DNA of 64,000 nt from Takakia lepidozioides (taxonomy: Eukaryota; Streptophyta; Takakiopsida; Takakiales; Takakiaceae), in NCBI GenBank assembly GCA_030704615.1, contig CM060732.1, positions 20,026,001 through 20,090,000 on the forward strand, written 5' to 3'. The notes beneath the pieces are model-generated. The model worked only from the letters and a program-made list of their open reading frames with translations, ran no database searches and was not told where the DNA came from. The position numbers were made by a program, and so were the translations under genes. Below are positions 34,521 through 44,940 of this stretch, piece by piece; position 1 is the first letter of the stretch, and every line of letters begins with the position of its first letter.

Positions 34521-34709
34521 TCCCTGCGTGGGATGGAGGCGTTGAGCAAATGATGCACGAAGGAGAAGAGGAGGAGGAGACGAGACGAGGAGAAGCGAGC
34601 TCGCCATTCTTGAGAACGCCATTCACAAAATTACGAACAAGGAACCAATTAATTAGCTCCCAATCCATGTAAATTCAAATTGTCGCTGGTGAATGACACA
34701 GACATAGAA

Positions 34710-35061
34710 GTGAATGTCGTCAACGACATTCACTATGGATCTCTGGTAACACAGCTAATCAAGCCTCAAGATTTCTCGCAAGAGGCAAAAGCAATGCAGA
34801 ACAACTGAATGTCTGCATTGACATTCAGCAAACTGAAGTGAGGAACCCTCACTGTAAACTCTATGGACATTACAAAAACTTACATAACTCTGAGGACCTC
34901 TCAACAACTCTGGATGTGAATGTCGTCAACGCCATTCAGGGACATTATCAATTCTAATCAGGGACACTATAATTACACCCTAAGCTCCTAATCCAGGTGA
35001 ATTCAAATTCTCGCTTAAGAATGACTCAGACAAAGAAGTGAATGTCGTCAACGACATTCAA
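34710..35061. promoter_or_regulatory. Cluster of four 24-bp palindromic sites
   Basis: 34710-34733, 34805-34828, 34916-34939, 35038-35061, plus a half site at 34615-34626. They lie 3' of the ParB-like exons. Mirror sites exist in the right arm (47912-48370). Confidence 0.88.
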
Positions 35062-35214
35062 TTTGGATCTACGATTACAATCCTTATGAAGCCAAATTAT
35101 TTCCCAAAAAGTGCAGTAGAGTTTCCAGTATGATATTGCACCTGTACACAACTCGCATCATGGCCCACTCTCCTCCAACCTGACTGTCAAAGTCGTTGGA
35201 CCGTAAAATGTTAC

Positions 35215-38029
35215 CATCTTTGGAGAATTCCCGGAAAAAAACAATATCTCCAGGTGAGACCTCTCCACTTCCTTATGTATGCCTCCAATGACATTTGGGG
35301 AGGGGAAACAATCGAAATGTTCAAGTCCTTCAAAGTCTGATCCAGCACAATGACGGCGCGCTTTTCGAGCTGCAAATTGTATATTTGTCAGTATTGCAAA
35401 TAAGATACTCATCACATAATTGAAGAAAAGAAAACGGCTTATTTGAATACACACCTGACTCCAAAATGTAGCCTTGTGGAGCCAGTTATCAAACACCAAA
35501 TCACTGATTTCTTCCACCTTTGTGTCAGGCTGTATGGTGCTCTTTGGGAACTGATTCAAGTCCTTTACTGTCTGATCTGAGTTCCATATCTCCAGCCACC
35601 TTATTTTTGTTTGTGGGTCGACCATGGATATGGCCAGCCGGTGCAATTTCTCCTGCTGCATCTCCGGATGCACATGCTTGTCATAGTGAGATTTGATCTG
35701 CTGAAGGAACTTAGAACCAAGTCCAGGATCTACTATTCTAAGCTGCTTTCCGAAGGCGGACATCAATTTGATTCTTCGCATTTCAAACTCCTTTTTTATT
35801 GCTGCTTCCACACCCTTTGATGTCCTTAGTTCCTCTGGTGTAGTGCGGTAATATTCGGATTTTCTCTTCTCAGCTGCCTCTGCCAATTCTTGCTGCATCG
35901 ATTCAAATAGTGATTAGCACCGAAGGAACTACAAACATGTATTCGAAAAGTAAACTGAGTACAGACTCGGGCTTACCGCATACATATACTCCAGAAACGT
36001 CTCTCGAGTCAAAGAATACCAAGTGCCTGCAGCTCTTCCTGTTTCGCACTTCTTGATTATATTGGGGGGGAGTACTGTCCAAAAATCATCCAGCTTCATC
36101 AGACCAATCCTCTGAATTCGGAAGTGTGGACCAAGCTTGTTGTCACATGCGATTTCTCTGTCGATCTGCAAAAACATTGGAAACATTGCATTCCTTAATA
36201 CTGTTTTTTGGGGATTAACAAGACACTACAGAGGGAATGAAATCTCCAGGATGACTTACTTGTTCACGTCGTGCATAGCTGTAAGAAGCCTAGCGATGTC
36301 GTTTCCTGGATCCAAAACCATTGTCTCCACAACAACATGCTTGTCTTTGTCTTTCGCATGGTGTTTCTGGATGTATCCCATCCATGCCAGCAATCGGTGG
36401 TTGCCGTCCCAGACGTAGAACATGTGGTTGTAGAATTGCTGGGTGTTCTTTCCCATCATGAGGCCCAGCTCGAACTCCTCATTGGCATCTTTCCAGCACT
36501 CATCCCAGTTATCACTGATCTCTGGAGACACTAATGTGCTTTTCCCATTTATATCCGTCAGTGATACATAAAAAACTTGTGCACCAAGTCTGTATCCATG
36601 CACAAAATCACTCTCCAATTTTGTTATGTCATGGGAAAGAGGTGGACGCACAACAGGCATAGATATCATCCGGCACAGAGGGATGTCCAGATGCCCTCCA
36701 GATACGAGCATGTCCCTTATAACCTCATGAGAGTTTACCTTCTGGAATGACATGAGTTCTTTCACCTTGTCAAGGTAGTGCACTTTTGATTCATCTGCTT
36801 CATCTGTATTCTCTAAGCTTTTTCCAGACTCGTCCCCATCTCCAGATCATTTCCCCTCTGGTCCAGTAGGCTTGGACCTCACAATTTTTTGCACGATGCC
36901 ATTCAAATCTGACTGAGTAATTTGCAAATAGTGAACGGCGATAACGACCATCACTCTGTCTCGAAGAAACTCAAAATGAATGGTGTGAAACAAATTCAGA
37001 ACCATCTACACAAGAAAAGCTGATCCTGCCAAATTCAAAACAAAAGCGAGAGCGATAGCGAACGGCGTTAACGACAATCACAAAAGATAAGGACCTGTCG
37101 GATCGGTGTTGTGTAATGACATATATGTGTAAGTGATTGGCGGCAACGACATTCAGTATAGTTTAGGGTGGACAGTAAGTGCAGATTATTCAGATTGACT
37201 CCATTGTGATTACCGTCGCAAGCATTCACGGTTTCCTGTCTATGTCGAGAGTACTTTCCAATCCATACTCTACCTGAATCTACAGTATGGTCTTCAAATC
37301 TTTGATTGGCGGTACCGCCTTTCCACTTCTCTATCTATTCAACCTCATACAAAGAAAATGCATTGCAATACATTATGACTGAATATGCCGACCCTCACTC
37401 TCTCTTCAAACACATATGTAAGTAAATCTCATGAGGAGAATCGAATGGCGTTAACGACGCTCGCAATTCAGTAGACTTCAATCACATGTTCCTGCTAAAG
37501 AAGGGAAGAGGAAGGACTGCTTGAAAGGCAATCATACAGACTGTATGATCTGAACAACGGTGAATGACGGTACCGTCAGTGCGGTAAACCCTTAAAAGAG
37601 GAGTAGAAAGCAAATCACCGTTGTTTCGTGGTGATGGTCGGTAGCGACAATCCCTTTCTGGGACATTCCACTCAATCTCTACGCAGATCTTCAACAATGA
37701 AATGTAAGTTAGAGAAAACTTACTGGCGCCTTCTTAGGTTTTGAAATTGGATCCCCTTCTGCAGCTTTCCTCTTCCCTCTCACATCTGCTGGAATTTTTG
37801 TCTGCTCTAGGGTTTCTGGACCTTCTCCCGGTTCAGCGTTCCTCGTACTTCCACCTCCTTCAGTTTCCCTGCGAGTCATCTCTGCATCCACAGGCTGGTT
37901 TCCAACGCGCACCGTTATCGCCGACTGTGTCACAACCGCTGCCTCAGTCTCGGTCTGCTCTTGTGAATCAGTCTCCGCGTTCACCTGCTGCCTTGGCCCT
38001 GTGTTCTCCAACAAACAACGCCTCGTCAT
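35215..38029 (-). CDS. ParB-like domain protein of the Mutator-like element, left copy
   Basis: Exons (5' to 3'): 37724-38029, about 36260-36846, 35977-36165, 35455-35892, 35215-35369. Exon 1 (102 codons from ATG 38029) is Glu/Arg rich and ends KPKKAP. Exon 2 holds KVKELMSFQKVNSHEVIRDM and then FYVWDGNHRLLAWMGYI and HVVVETMVLDPGND: the D-G-N-H-R box and following strand of the ParB/Srx-like fold, which binds DNA or NTP and in some relatives cuts DNA. Later exons (WTVLPPNIIKKCETGRAAG, LEKRAVIVLDQTLKDL) are unrecognised. The ParB region is open here. A TGA at 36847-36849 upstream of it is shared with the right copy. The 0.9-kb first intron carries eight palindromic sites. Confidence 0.65.
36931..37654. 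promoter_or_regulatory. Array of eight 24-bp palindromic sites in ParB intron 1 (left arm)
   Basis: Sites at 36931, 37058, 37135, 37206, 37302, 37441, 37560 and 37631 (24 bp each, 71-139 bp apart). Sequences vary around GTGAATGGCGT / ACGACATTCAC with TA or CA centres; several have both arms changed together so the symmetry is kept. Mirror copies lie at 45316-46052. Confidence 0.88.
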
Positions 38030-38852
38030 TTGCTCTCTTGCTCTGCGTCTCTCTCTAAGGGAAGTAAAATAAAGAGACTTTCTTCTCTTTTGTATTGTAG
38101 AAGGAACCCTCTCCAGCTTGACTACCACTCTCCCTCTAAGCGCGAAAAGTAGAAAAACGAAGTGACTCCCGATTTCTTGCGGGATTGCGTGCGTTGTTGC
38201 TTGTCTCTAGAAGCATCGGATTCCCTCTCGCGTGACCGTTACACATAGTCGTTCCCTTATTAGTGCACATGCCAGCAATTAGTGTACAGCTGTTCGTATT
38301 CAGTTATCGATGTCTGACGTGTGTCGCCCAAAATAAACGGCGTGTTCTTTATTAGAACGGTTTCAATATTTAAAAATAACATCGAATCCCACTTGGCGCA
38401 CAGTCTTAGACAAATATATGTAAATGAACGAGAGTTTGATGACAAATTTTGGGATATCATACACGGTCATCCTTGTTAGCCAACCCCGCGTTCGTTTCAC
38501 ATTTTGAACTTTCCAGGTGTGCATGATCATTGATAGTAGTATAAAGATACATTTACTTAATCTGCAATCCCACCCTCAGATCCTGTGGCATGCTTCCAAG
38601 AAGTCGGCTTGTTATTGTGTTTATTGATGAGGTTATGATTAACGGTTTAACAGCTGCCGACATTGCTCCTAAGGATACTCTGACCACTGGGCCACAAGAA
38701 AAGTAATTAAAATGGACGGCTGCATATCTGGAAAGAATAAAAGAATATGCACAGTCGTCGTCTTAGCTTCCTCCGCCATATTCTCTGCTCATTCTTCAAC
38801 TGTGTTCTGGAGACATCAGTAAACCGATTTACACTGAAGGTCTGCGATAGCA

Positions 38853-39770
38853 ATGTATCAACGTACGCGAGGAAGGAAGATGGCTTCCTCTGAAGCGGAG
38901 TTCTTATCTGACGACAAACCAGTGTCGTTCTCACAGGAAGTCCTTGACAATGGATTTGCAATTGTTCTGGAACATGTCTTGGCTACCCGTTTTCAGCTTC
39001 AGAATGGCTCCATCTTTTTGGAGAAAGAGGTGTACGATTTGAAAGGGAAGTTGTTGAAATACTCTTTCCAAAACCGTGATGAGACGGCTCATATCAGCCA
39101 GTGGAGAGTGCGCCCTGGTCGATACAGAGTACTTGGAGAGCCTCGGCGAAAGTCCCTTGGGTCATATGTGATGCCCGGGACTGCTGCTTCGGTCGTTGAA
39201 GACAAGAGGGAGGTGGTGGTGAAAAAAGAACAGACGTCCTCCACTCCAATCGTTGAGGTTTTGGATTCGTCCGATGATGACATAAGTGAAATTCCAAATC
39301 CAGTCCTTCCTACTGCGGTTGGAGAAGCTGATGAAGAAGAGATTTGTAGTGTCATTCCAAAATTACGGGCGATGGGAGGAAAGGCTGGATTCAAAAGTGA
39401 GTTGTGAGGAATGGATTGGGAATCTTTGAAGCAGGTGCCTGTCAAGTTCTTGCCAGAGACTTTTGATGGCGATATCCTATTCGAGCTGCCTCCTCCTCCG
39501 CGAGTTGGAGGTGTAACAATCATGATGCATGGAATGGACAAGAAACACGACGGGCACCCATGGTGCAGAACAAAAACATCCAATATTCAGAATGATGACA
39601 AGCTTGTTTTCAGGAGAACAGTTTGCAACGGACACCTTAGGTGTGATAATTTGAATTGCAAACATTTTCTTCAGTCTGGGGTTCATAATCAAAGCGAATG
39701 GGAGGGTTTGGCGGAAAATCCATTTCAGCCTGGGACTGCCCCACCACCGGCAAACACTTTTAACCACTAG
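38853..39770 (+). pseudogene. Mutator-like transposase, N-terminal part only (left copy)
   Basis: From ATG 38853 the frame equals the N-terminus of the 44112-40808 transposase. It stops at TGA 39405-39407 after FKSEL, where the other copy reads Gln. The frame then continues to KHDGHPWCRTKTS, CNGHLRCDNLNCKHFL and PPANTF, where homology ends at 39760 in unrelated sequence. The catalytic and SWIM regions are lost. Confidence 0.85.
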
Positions 39771-40160
39771 AATAGTGGTTCCAATTACTGCAGTATCTTT
39801 CACCACCCACTCTCCACCACTGTCAAAGTGGTACAAATCAATGAGGTGTCTTTAACCACTCAAGATCAACGTGCACTGTCCCCGTCTACGTGGAATATTA
39901 TATTTATGAATTAAAATATATTTCCAAATCATAAATCACAAATAAAATTTGAATTATTACACGTGGAGTAGCAAGTGGTTTCCACCACTTCCCATCACTG
40001 AGGTGTCTATAACCACTCACAATGTACCACTACACTCGTCCACGTGGAATATTATATTATATTAATTAAAATGTATTACCAAATAAATAAATAAAAATAA
40101 AAATAAATTATTACACGTGGACTACTGAGTGGTTGAAACCACTTCCAACCATTGTCTGTG
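39766..40160. repeat. Two-unit tandem repeat with AACCACT / AGTGGTT symmetry
   Basis: Two units of about 190 bp (39855-40010 and 40010-40160). Each contains GAGGTGTCT, TAACCACTCA, a CACGTGG/CTACGTGG box, an AT-rich core (AATATTATAT) and TTACACGTGGA. The outer ends AACCACTAGAATAGTGGTT and GTGGTTGAAACCAC are self-complementary, so it may be a MITE. It interrupts the left transposase copy. Confidence 0.7.
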
Positions 40161-40164
40161 CAAC

Positions 40165-40430
40165 GACGCAATGGCGTGAGCGTTGCACGTGAGCGCGCGA
40201 GCGTACGCTCATGCAGGAGTGATGTGGCGTGAGCGTATGCTCACGCCAGCTGACGTGGCGTAAGCCTGCACCCATGCTGATATGGCATGAGCGTCATGTC
40301 AGCATGCTGATGTGGCGACAAATGATGACGTGGCACTGTCCGTCATCTGCCACGTCAGCATTAACATGCGCCGCCTATAACCGAGGATGGTCCTATGACC
40401 GTGGAATTAATGCAGGGAATCTTGCCTAAA
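40165..40430. repeat. Putative terminal region of a Mutator-like element (right terminus)
   Basis: Repeated units such as TGATGTGGCGTGAGCGTATG and TGACGTGGCGTAAGC in both orientations, then CCTATAACCGAGG and CCTATGACCGTGGAAT. This matches the complement of the 34325 end. Confidence 0.5.
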
Positions 40431-40807
40431 TAGAATCAAGACTACCATGAGGCCTACAATTGTAGCATCCAACATTGTGCAATTACAAATGCTTGTTTCA
40501 CTTTTACAATTACGAGGACGAGAAAATATCCTCACAAAGTGTGCGCCATAAAGGCTACCACGGGAAGACATTCCTTCCTCCTCAAATAACAATGAGAGTT
40601 AGGATCATCTTCAAAAGATGATTGTAGTGCATAGCGACAGCAAGACATGTAGACTTCGAACGGTGCAATGACAAATGTGCTTTTAAAAGTTGCCACTCAG
40701 AGCTCACTCCGTATAGTTGGAGGCCATATCATTGCACCGCCGACGAATTGATGTGAATTACACATTTCAAATCATGGTCATCTACATACCACATTGCATA
40801 GTTGATG
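40431..40807. other. 3' flank of the transposase gene
   Basis: Unique sequence between the terminal-type repeats and the transposase stop; no coding potential. Presumably the transposase 3' UTR and subterminal region. Confidence 0.4.
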
Positions 40808-43800
40808 CTACCCATGTGTTGTATCCCGCTGCAATAGAGTATCGACCTCGTTGAAACTCATAGTGGCCTGGTGAATGAAGTTGTCACGTTTGGGATCGCA
40901 AACCATCCTCTTCAAAACTATGAAATACAAATGTTTGCAGGGTATGAATTTACCTCTCTTGCCCAAACTGGTTGATAGCATATTCACAAAATCAGGACAT
41001 GTGCAAAAATTGGAAACCGTGATGTCATAGGTCCTGTCATGAACAACAGATGTGGAAGTGATGATTGTGAATACCCGACCATATCTTGGATCGGGTACTT
41101 CCGTGGTGCTTCCAACACGAGCTTGGAGCATTCTTGCGGACTCCACTTTGCCAAAGTATTCAGCGGTTGGAGGGAAATGCCGAACGAGCTTTCCATCTCG
41201 TTTGGTTGGCCACAAGTCAGGATTTGCCGGGGGGACCCGGGAGGACGCAGAAGTAATAGCACATGCATGGAGTTGGGGTTGTCTCGCAAGGGAAAAACCT
41301 GCCTCCTCCAGCATTTCAATCTCCTGAAAGCTGAGATGTGTTCCCACCTTCACGGGCCAAACGGTTGGAGGAGATGGCTTCATCACTACGGAAGGACGCA
41401 CAGTTTCATGCACACATCTGGCACAATCATCTGCGCAGAACCAGAACTTGTGGTTCTTGGTTTCTGGTTGACCGTATGGACGCATCAAACCCGTGAAAGT
41501 CGGAGCAGGAGTTTGGGCACCACCTCTGGATATAGATGAAGTGCACTTCTCGAAATTAGTTGCCCTGATTGCTGTACATTTCACACGAAACCCTACACTT
41601 GTACGTTCTATGTGCCAAACGTGGTCGGGGCATGCGGACTCAAGCACATCAAGGGGGTTGTTTCTCTCCTGCACCATTTCAGTGGCACTATTTGATGCTG
41701 GAGCTTGCCGTCGTGTTGGAGGTTCCTCCACAATGGAGGTTCCGGACATGGAGCTGTCATGCAGGGGAACACGAGGCTTCGAGAAGTTATCACGGTCTGC
41801 CCTGTGCGAATCGGAATCCGAACCAGGTATCAAATCATCTGTTGTTGCCACATACAAATCCCGACCTCGTTTCCCAGACTGCTGCAACCATGCGTTGTGC
41901 ACAGCTTCTGCCAAATTGCAAGATGGCATGTCCGCCATTTCCTCAATGGACATGTTCTGCAAAGTTCAGAACCACACTTCAAAACAGTGAACAGAAAACA
42001 ACATAAAGAAAGTGAGGACACAATAAAATGGAAAGTAAATGTATGAATAAAGCAAGAAATATAAGCCTCGTACCACTGGCATGGCTGCTTCCCACTGTCT
42101 ATACCGGAAGTGCCAAAACGCCAGCCAATCTTCCAATGCTCTCATACTCTCAAATGATGCAGCTCCAGAAGAGAACCACCAGGCACAAATTGTCTGGAAC
42201 AAAGTGTCCGCCTCCTTCATTGTTCTAGCATCTTTGTACTCTTTGCACAATTTACGGTGCTGAGTCTGCATCTCTGGTTTGATGTCCGACTTTGTATGTT
42301 TTTCCAGAGATTGTGTCCAATGGAATAGACATGTACGCTCTCTTCCTCACATTGGCACTTTTGGGTCGCCCGATCCAAAGACAATACGAACAACATTGAA
42401 ATTTGCTTGAGCACTATCCGCCATGAAACCTGTGAAATTTGGAGATGGCAGCCCATGGTAGCCCATGACACGTATCAAGGAATTCCACATGAGCTTCTGG
42501 GATTCCATATCTTCGGATTGCATGTCACAAACTGCAATTGTCATAACTCGTTGGTACACTGGATTGTAGACATGACAAGCCATTGTCGTCCAATCCTTCA
42601 CTCGTTTCACATGATCAAACATAAGAAAACAGTTCTGCAAGTCCCCAGTCTTCTGCATCCGCTTCACGAGGCTAACCCCACTGCCCTCCCCAACAGTCGA
42701 CATTTTGAAAAGAAAAACTTTGATGGCACCTTGACCTGGGAATACATTGTCCTGGATGTAATCGTACTTGCTCACTCGTTTCAACTCCAAAATGTTGTCT
42801 ATGTAGCCTCTCATACCAGAGCCCATTCTTAATGCATTGATCTGATGCCGAATGTTAGGTGAACTCAAAGTGGAGAAATGATCCATGACCAGGTCCATTG
42901 CTGCACCGTCAAGTTTAGTCCCCACAGAATCCCCTTCACTCAAAATATGGCTTTCCAAGAAGGACTTGCTTGCGCCAAGAGCAATTGCAGATGTTGTTGC
43001 GGATGGGTTTCTCCCGAACTCCTGTTTAATCAACCTCGATACTGTCTCAACACTCTCCCTGTAATCCCCCTTCGAGACAGGATGGTTATGGAATCCGAAA
43101 TGCACACAAGCTCTTGTCATTGTTTTCAAACGGTGGACAACATAGTACATTCTTGTTCCGCAGAGCGCCAAGCAGGATGGCACAAGTTTGCAGAATTTGC
43201 AGACGAAAGTGTTTGCCGGTGGTGAGGCAGTCCCAGGCTGAAATGGATTTTCCGCCAGACCCTCCCATTCGCTTTGATTATGAACCCCAGACTGAAGAAA
43301 GTGTCTGCAATTCAAATTATCACACCTAAGGTGTCCGTTGCAAACTGTTCTCCTGAAAACAAGCTTGTCATCATTCTGAATATTGGATGTTTTGTTCTGC
43401 ACCACGGGTGCCCGTCGTGTTTCTTGTCCATTCCATGCATCATGATTGTTACACCTCCAACTTGCGGAGGAGGAGGCAGCTCGAATAGGATATCGCCATC
43501 AAAAGTCTCTGGCAAGAACTTGACAGGCACCTGCTTCAAAGATTCCCAATCAATTCCTTGCAACTCACTTTTGAATCCAGCCATTCCTCCCATCGCCCGT
43601 AATTTTGGAATGACACTACAAATCTCTTCTTCATCAGCTTCTCCAACCGCAGTAGGAAGGACTGGATTTGGAATTTCACTTATGTCATCATCGGACGAAT
43701 CCAAAAGCTCAACGATTGGAGTGGAGGACGTCTGTTCTTTTTTCACCACCACCTCCCTCTTGTCTTCAACGACCGAAGCAGCAGTCCCGGGCGTCACATA

Positions 43801-44112
43801 TGACCTAAGGGACTTTCGCCGAGGCTCTCCAAGTACTCTGTATCGACCAGGGCGCACTCTCCACTGGCTGATATGAGCCATCTCATCACGGTTTTGGAAA
43901 GAGTATTTCAACAACTTCCCTTTCAAATCGTACACCTCTTTCTCCAAAAAGATGGAGCCATTCTGAAGCTGAAAACGGGTAGCCAAGACATGTTCCAGAA
44001 CAATTGCAAATCCATTGTCAAGGACTTCCTGTGAGAACGACACTGGTTTGTCGTCAGAGAAAAACACCGCTTCAGAGGAAGCCATCTTCCTTCCTCGCGT
44101 ACGTTGATACAT
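40808..44112 (-). pseudogene. Mutator-like (MULE) transposase with SWIM finger, two exons, nearly intact
   Basis: Exon 1 44112-42074, exon 2 41956-40808, joining in phase (AMPV-NMSIEE), about 1060 codons. N-terminal DNA-binding half: KHDGHPWCRT, CNGHLRCDNLNCRHF, FVCKFCKLVPSCLALC, RACVHFGFHNHP (a Cys/His zinc-binding domain). Catalytic half: NCFLMFDHVKRVKDW (first Asp), FTGFMADSAQANFNVVRIVF (second Asp), RERTCLFHWTQSLEKHTK, ICAWWFSSGAASFESM. Exon 2 ends in a SWIM finger, NFCTCPDF with PCKHLYFIV (C-x-C ... C-x-H), standard for MULEs. Lesions: a 1-nt deletion near 43395 (the left copy has the missing A) and TGA at 42347-42349. Divergently placed to the ParB-like unit, 830 bp between the two starts. 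Confidence 0.88.
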
Positions 44113-44940
44113 TGTTATCGCAGACCTTCAGTGTAAATCGGTTAACTGATGTCTCCAGAACACAGTTGAAGAATGAGCAGAGAATATGGCGGAGGAAGCT
44201 CAAACAACGACTGTGCATATTCTGTTATTCTTTCCAGATATGCAGCCGTCCATTTTAATTACTTTTCTTGTGGCCCAGTGGTCAGAGTATCCCTAGGAGT
44301 AATGTCGGCAGCTGTTAAACCGTTAATCATAACCTCATCAATAAACACAATAACAAGCCGACTTCCTGGAAGCATGCCACAGGATCTGAGGGTGGGATTG
44401 CAGATTAAGTAAATGTATCTTTATACTATTACCAATGATCATGCACACCTGGAAAGTTCAAAATGTGAAACGAACGTGGGGTTGGCTAACAAGGATGCCC
44501 GTGTATGATATCCCAAAATTTGTCATCAAACTCTCGTTCATTTACATATATTTGTCTAAGACTGTGCGCCAAGATTTCTGGGATTCGCTGTTATTTTTAA
44601 ATATTGAAACCGTTCTAATAAAAAAAACGCCGTTTATTTTGGGCGACACACGTCAGACATCGATAACTGAATACGAACAGCTGTACACTAATTGCTGGCA
44701 TGTGCACTAATAAGGGAACGACTATGTGTAACGGTCACGCGAGAGGGAATCCGATGCTTCTAGAGACAAGCAACAACGCACGCAATCCCGCAAGAAATCG
44801 GGAGTCACTTCGTTTTTCTACTTTTCGCGCTTAGAGGGAGAGTGGTAGTCAAGCTGGAGAGGGTTCCTTCTACAATACAAAAGAGAAGAAAGTCTCTTTA
44901 TTTTACTTCCCTTAGAGAGAGACGCAGAGCAAGAGAGCAA
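44113..44940. promoter_or_regulatory. Divergent promoter region between transposase and ParB-like gene
   Basis: 830 bp between ATG 44112 (minus) and ATG 44941 (plus); mirrored at 38030-38852. None of the 24-bp palindromes lies here. I see no certain TATA box. Both genes must start in this interval. Confidence 0.55.

Larger units (their letters stand above)
34615..39760. repeat. Block B, left arm of a 5.1-kb inverted repeat
   Basis: Matches the complement of 43206-48358 over its whole length with scattered substitutions and small indels. Carries the ParB-like unit (minus strand) and the first part of the transposase (plus strand). The left edge lies at the centre of a 24-bp palindrome; the right edge is within the transposase Cys-rich domain. 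Confidence 0.93.

Noticed and set aside
33828-35215. A proven single ParB-methyltransferase gene
   Set aside because: The order on the right side is right, but I found no splice pair joining the last ParB exon (phase 2) to the first methyltransferase exon in phase; kept only as a hypothesis.
41039-41990. Plus-strand frames of 145-166 codons opposite the transposase C-terminal exon
   Set aside because: They are the antisense shadow of the minus-strand exon with the SWIM finger.
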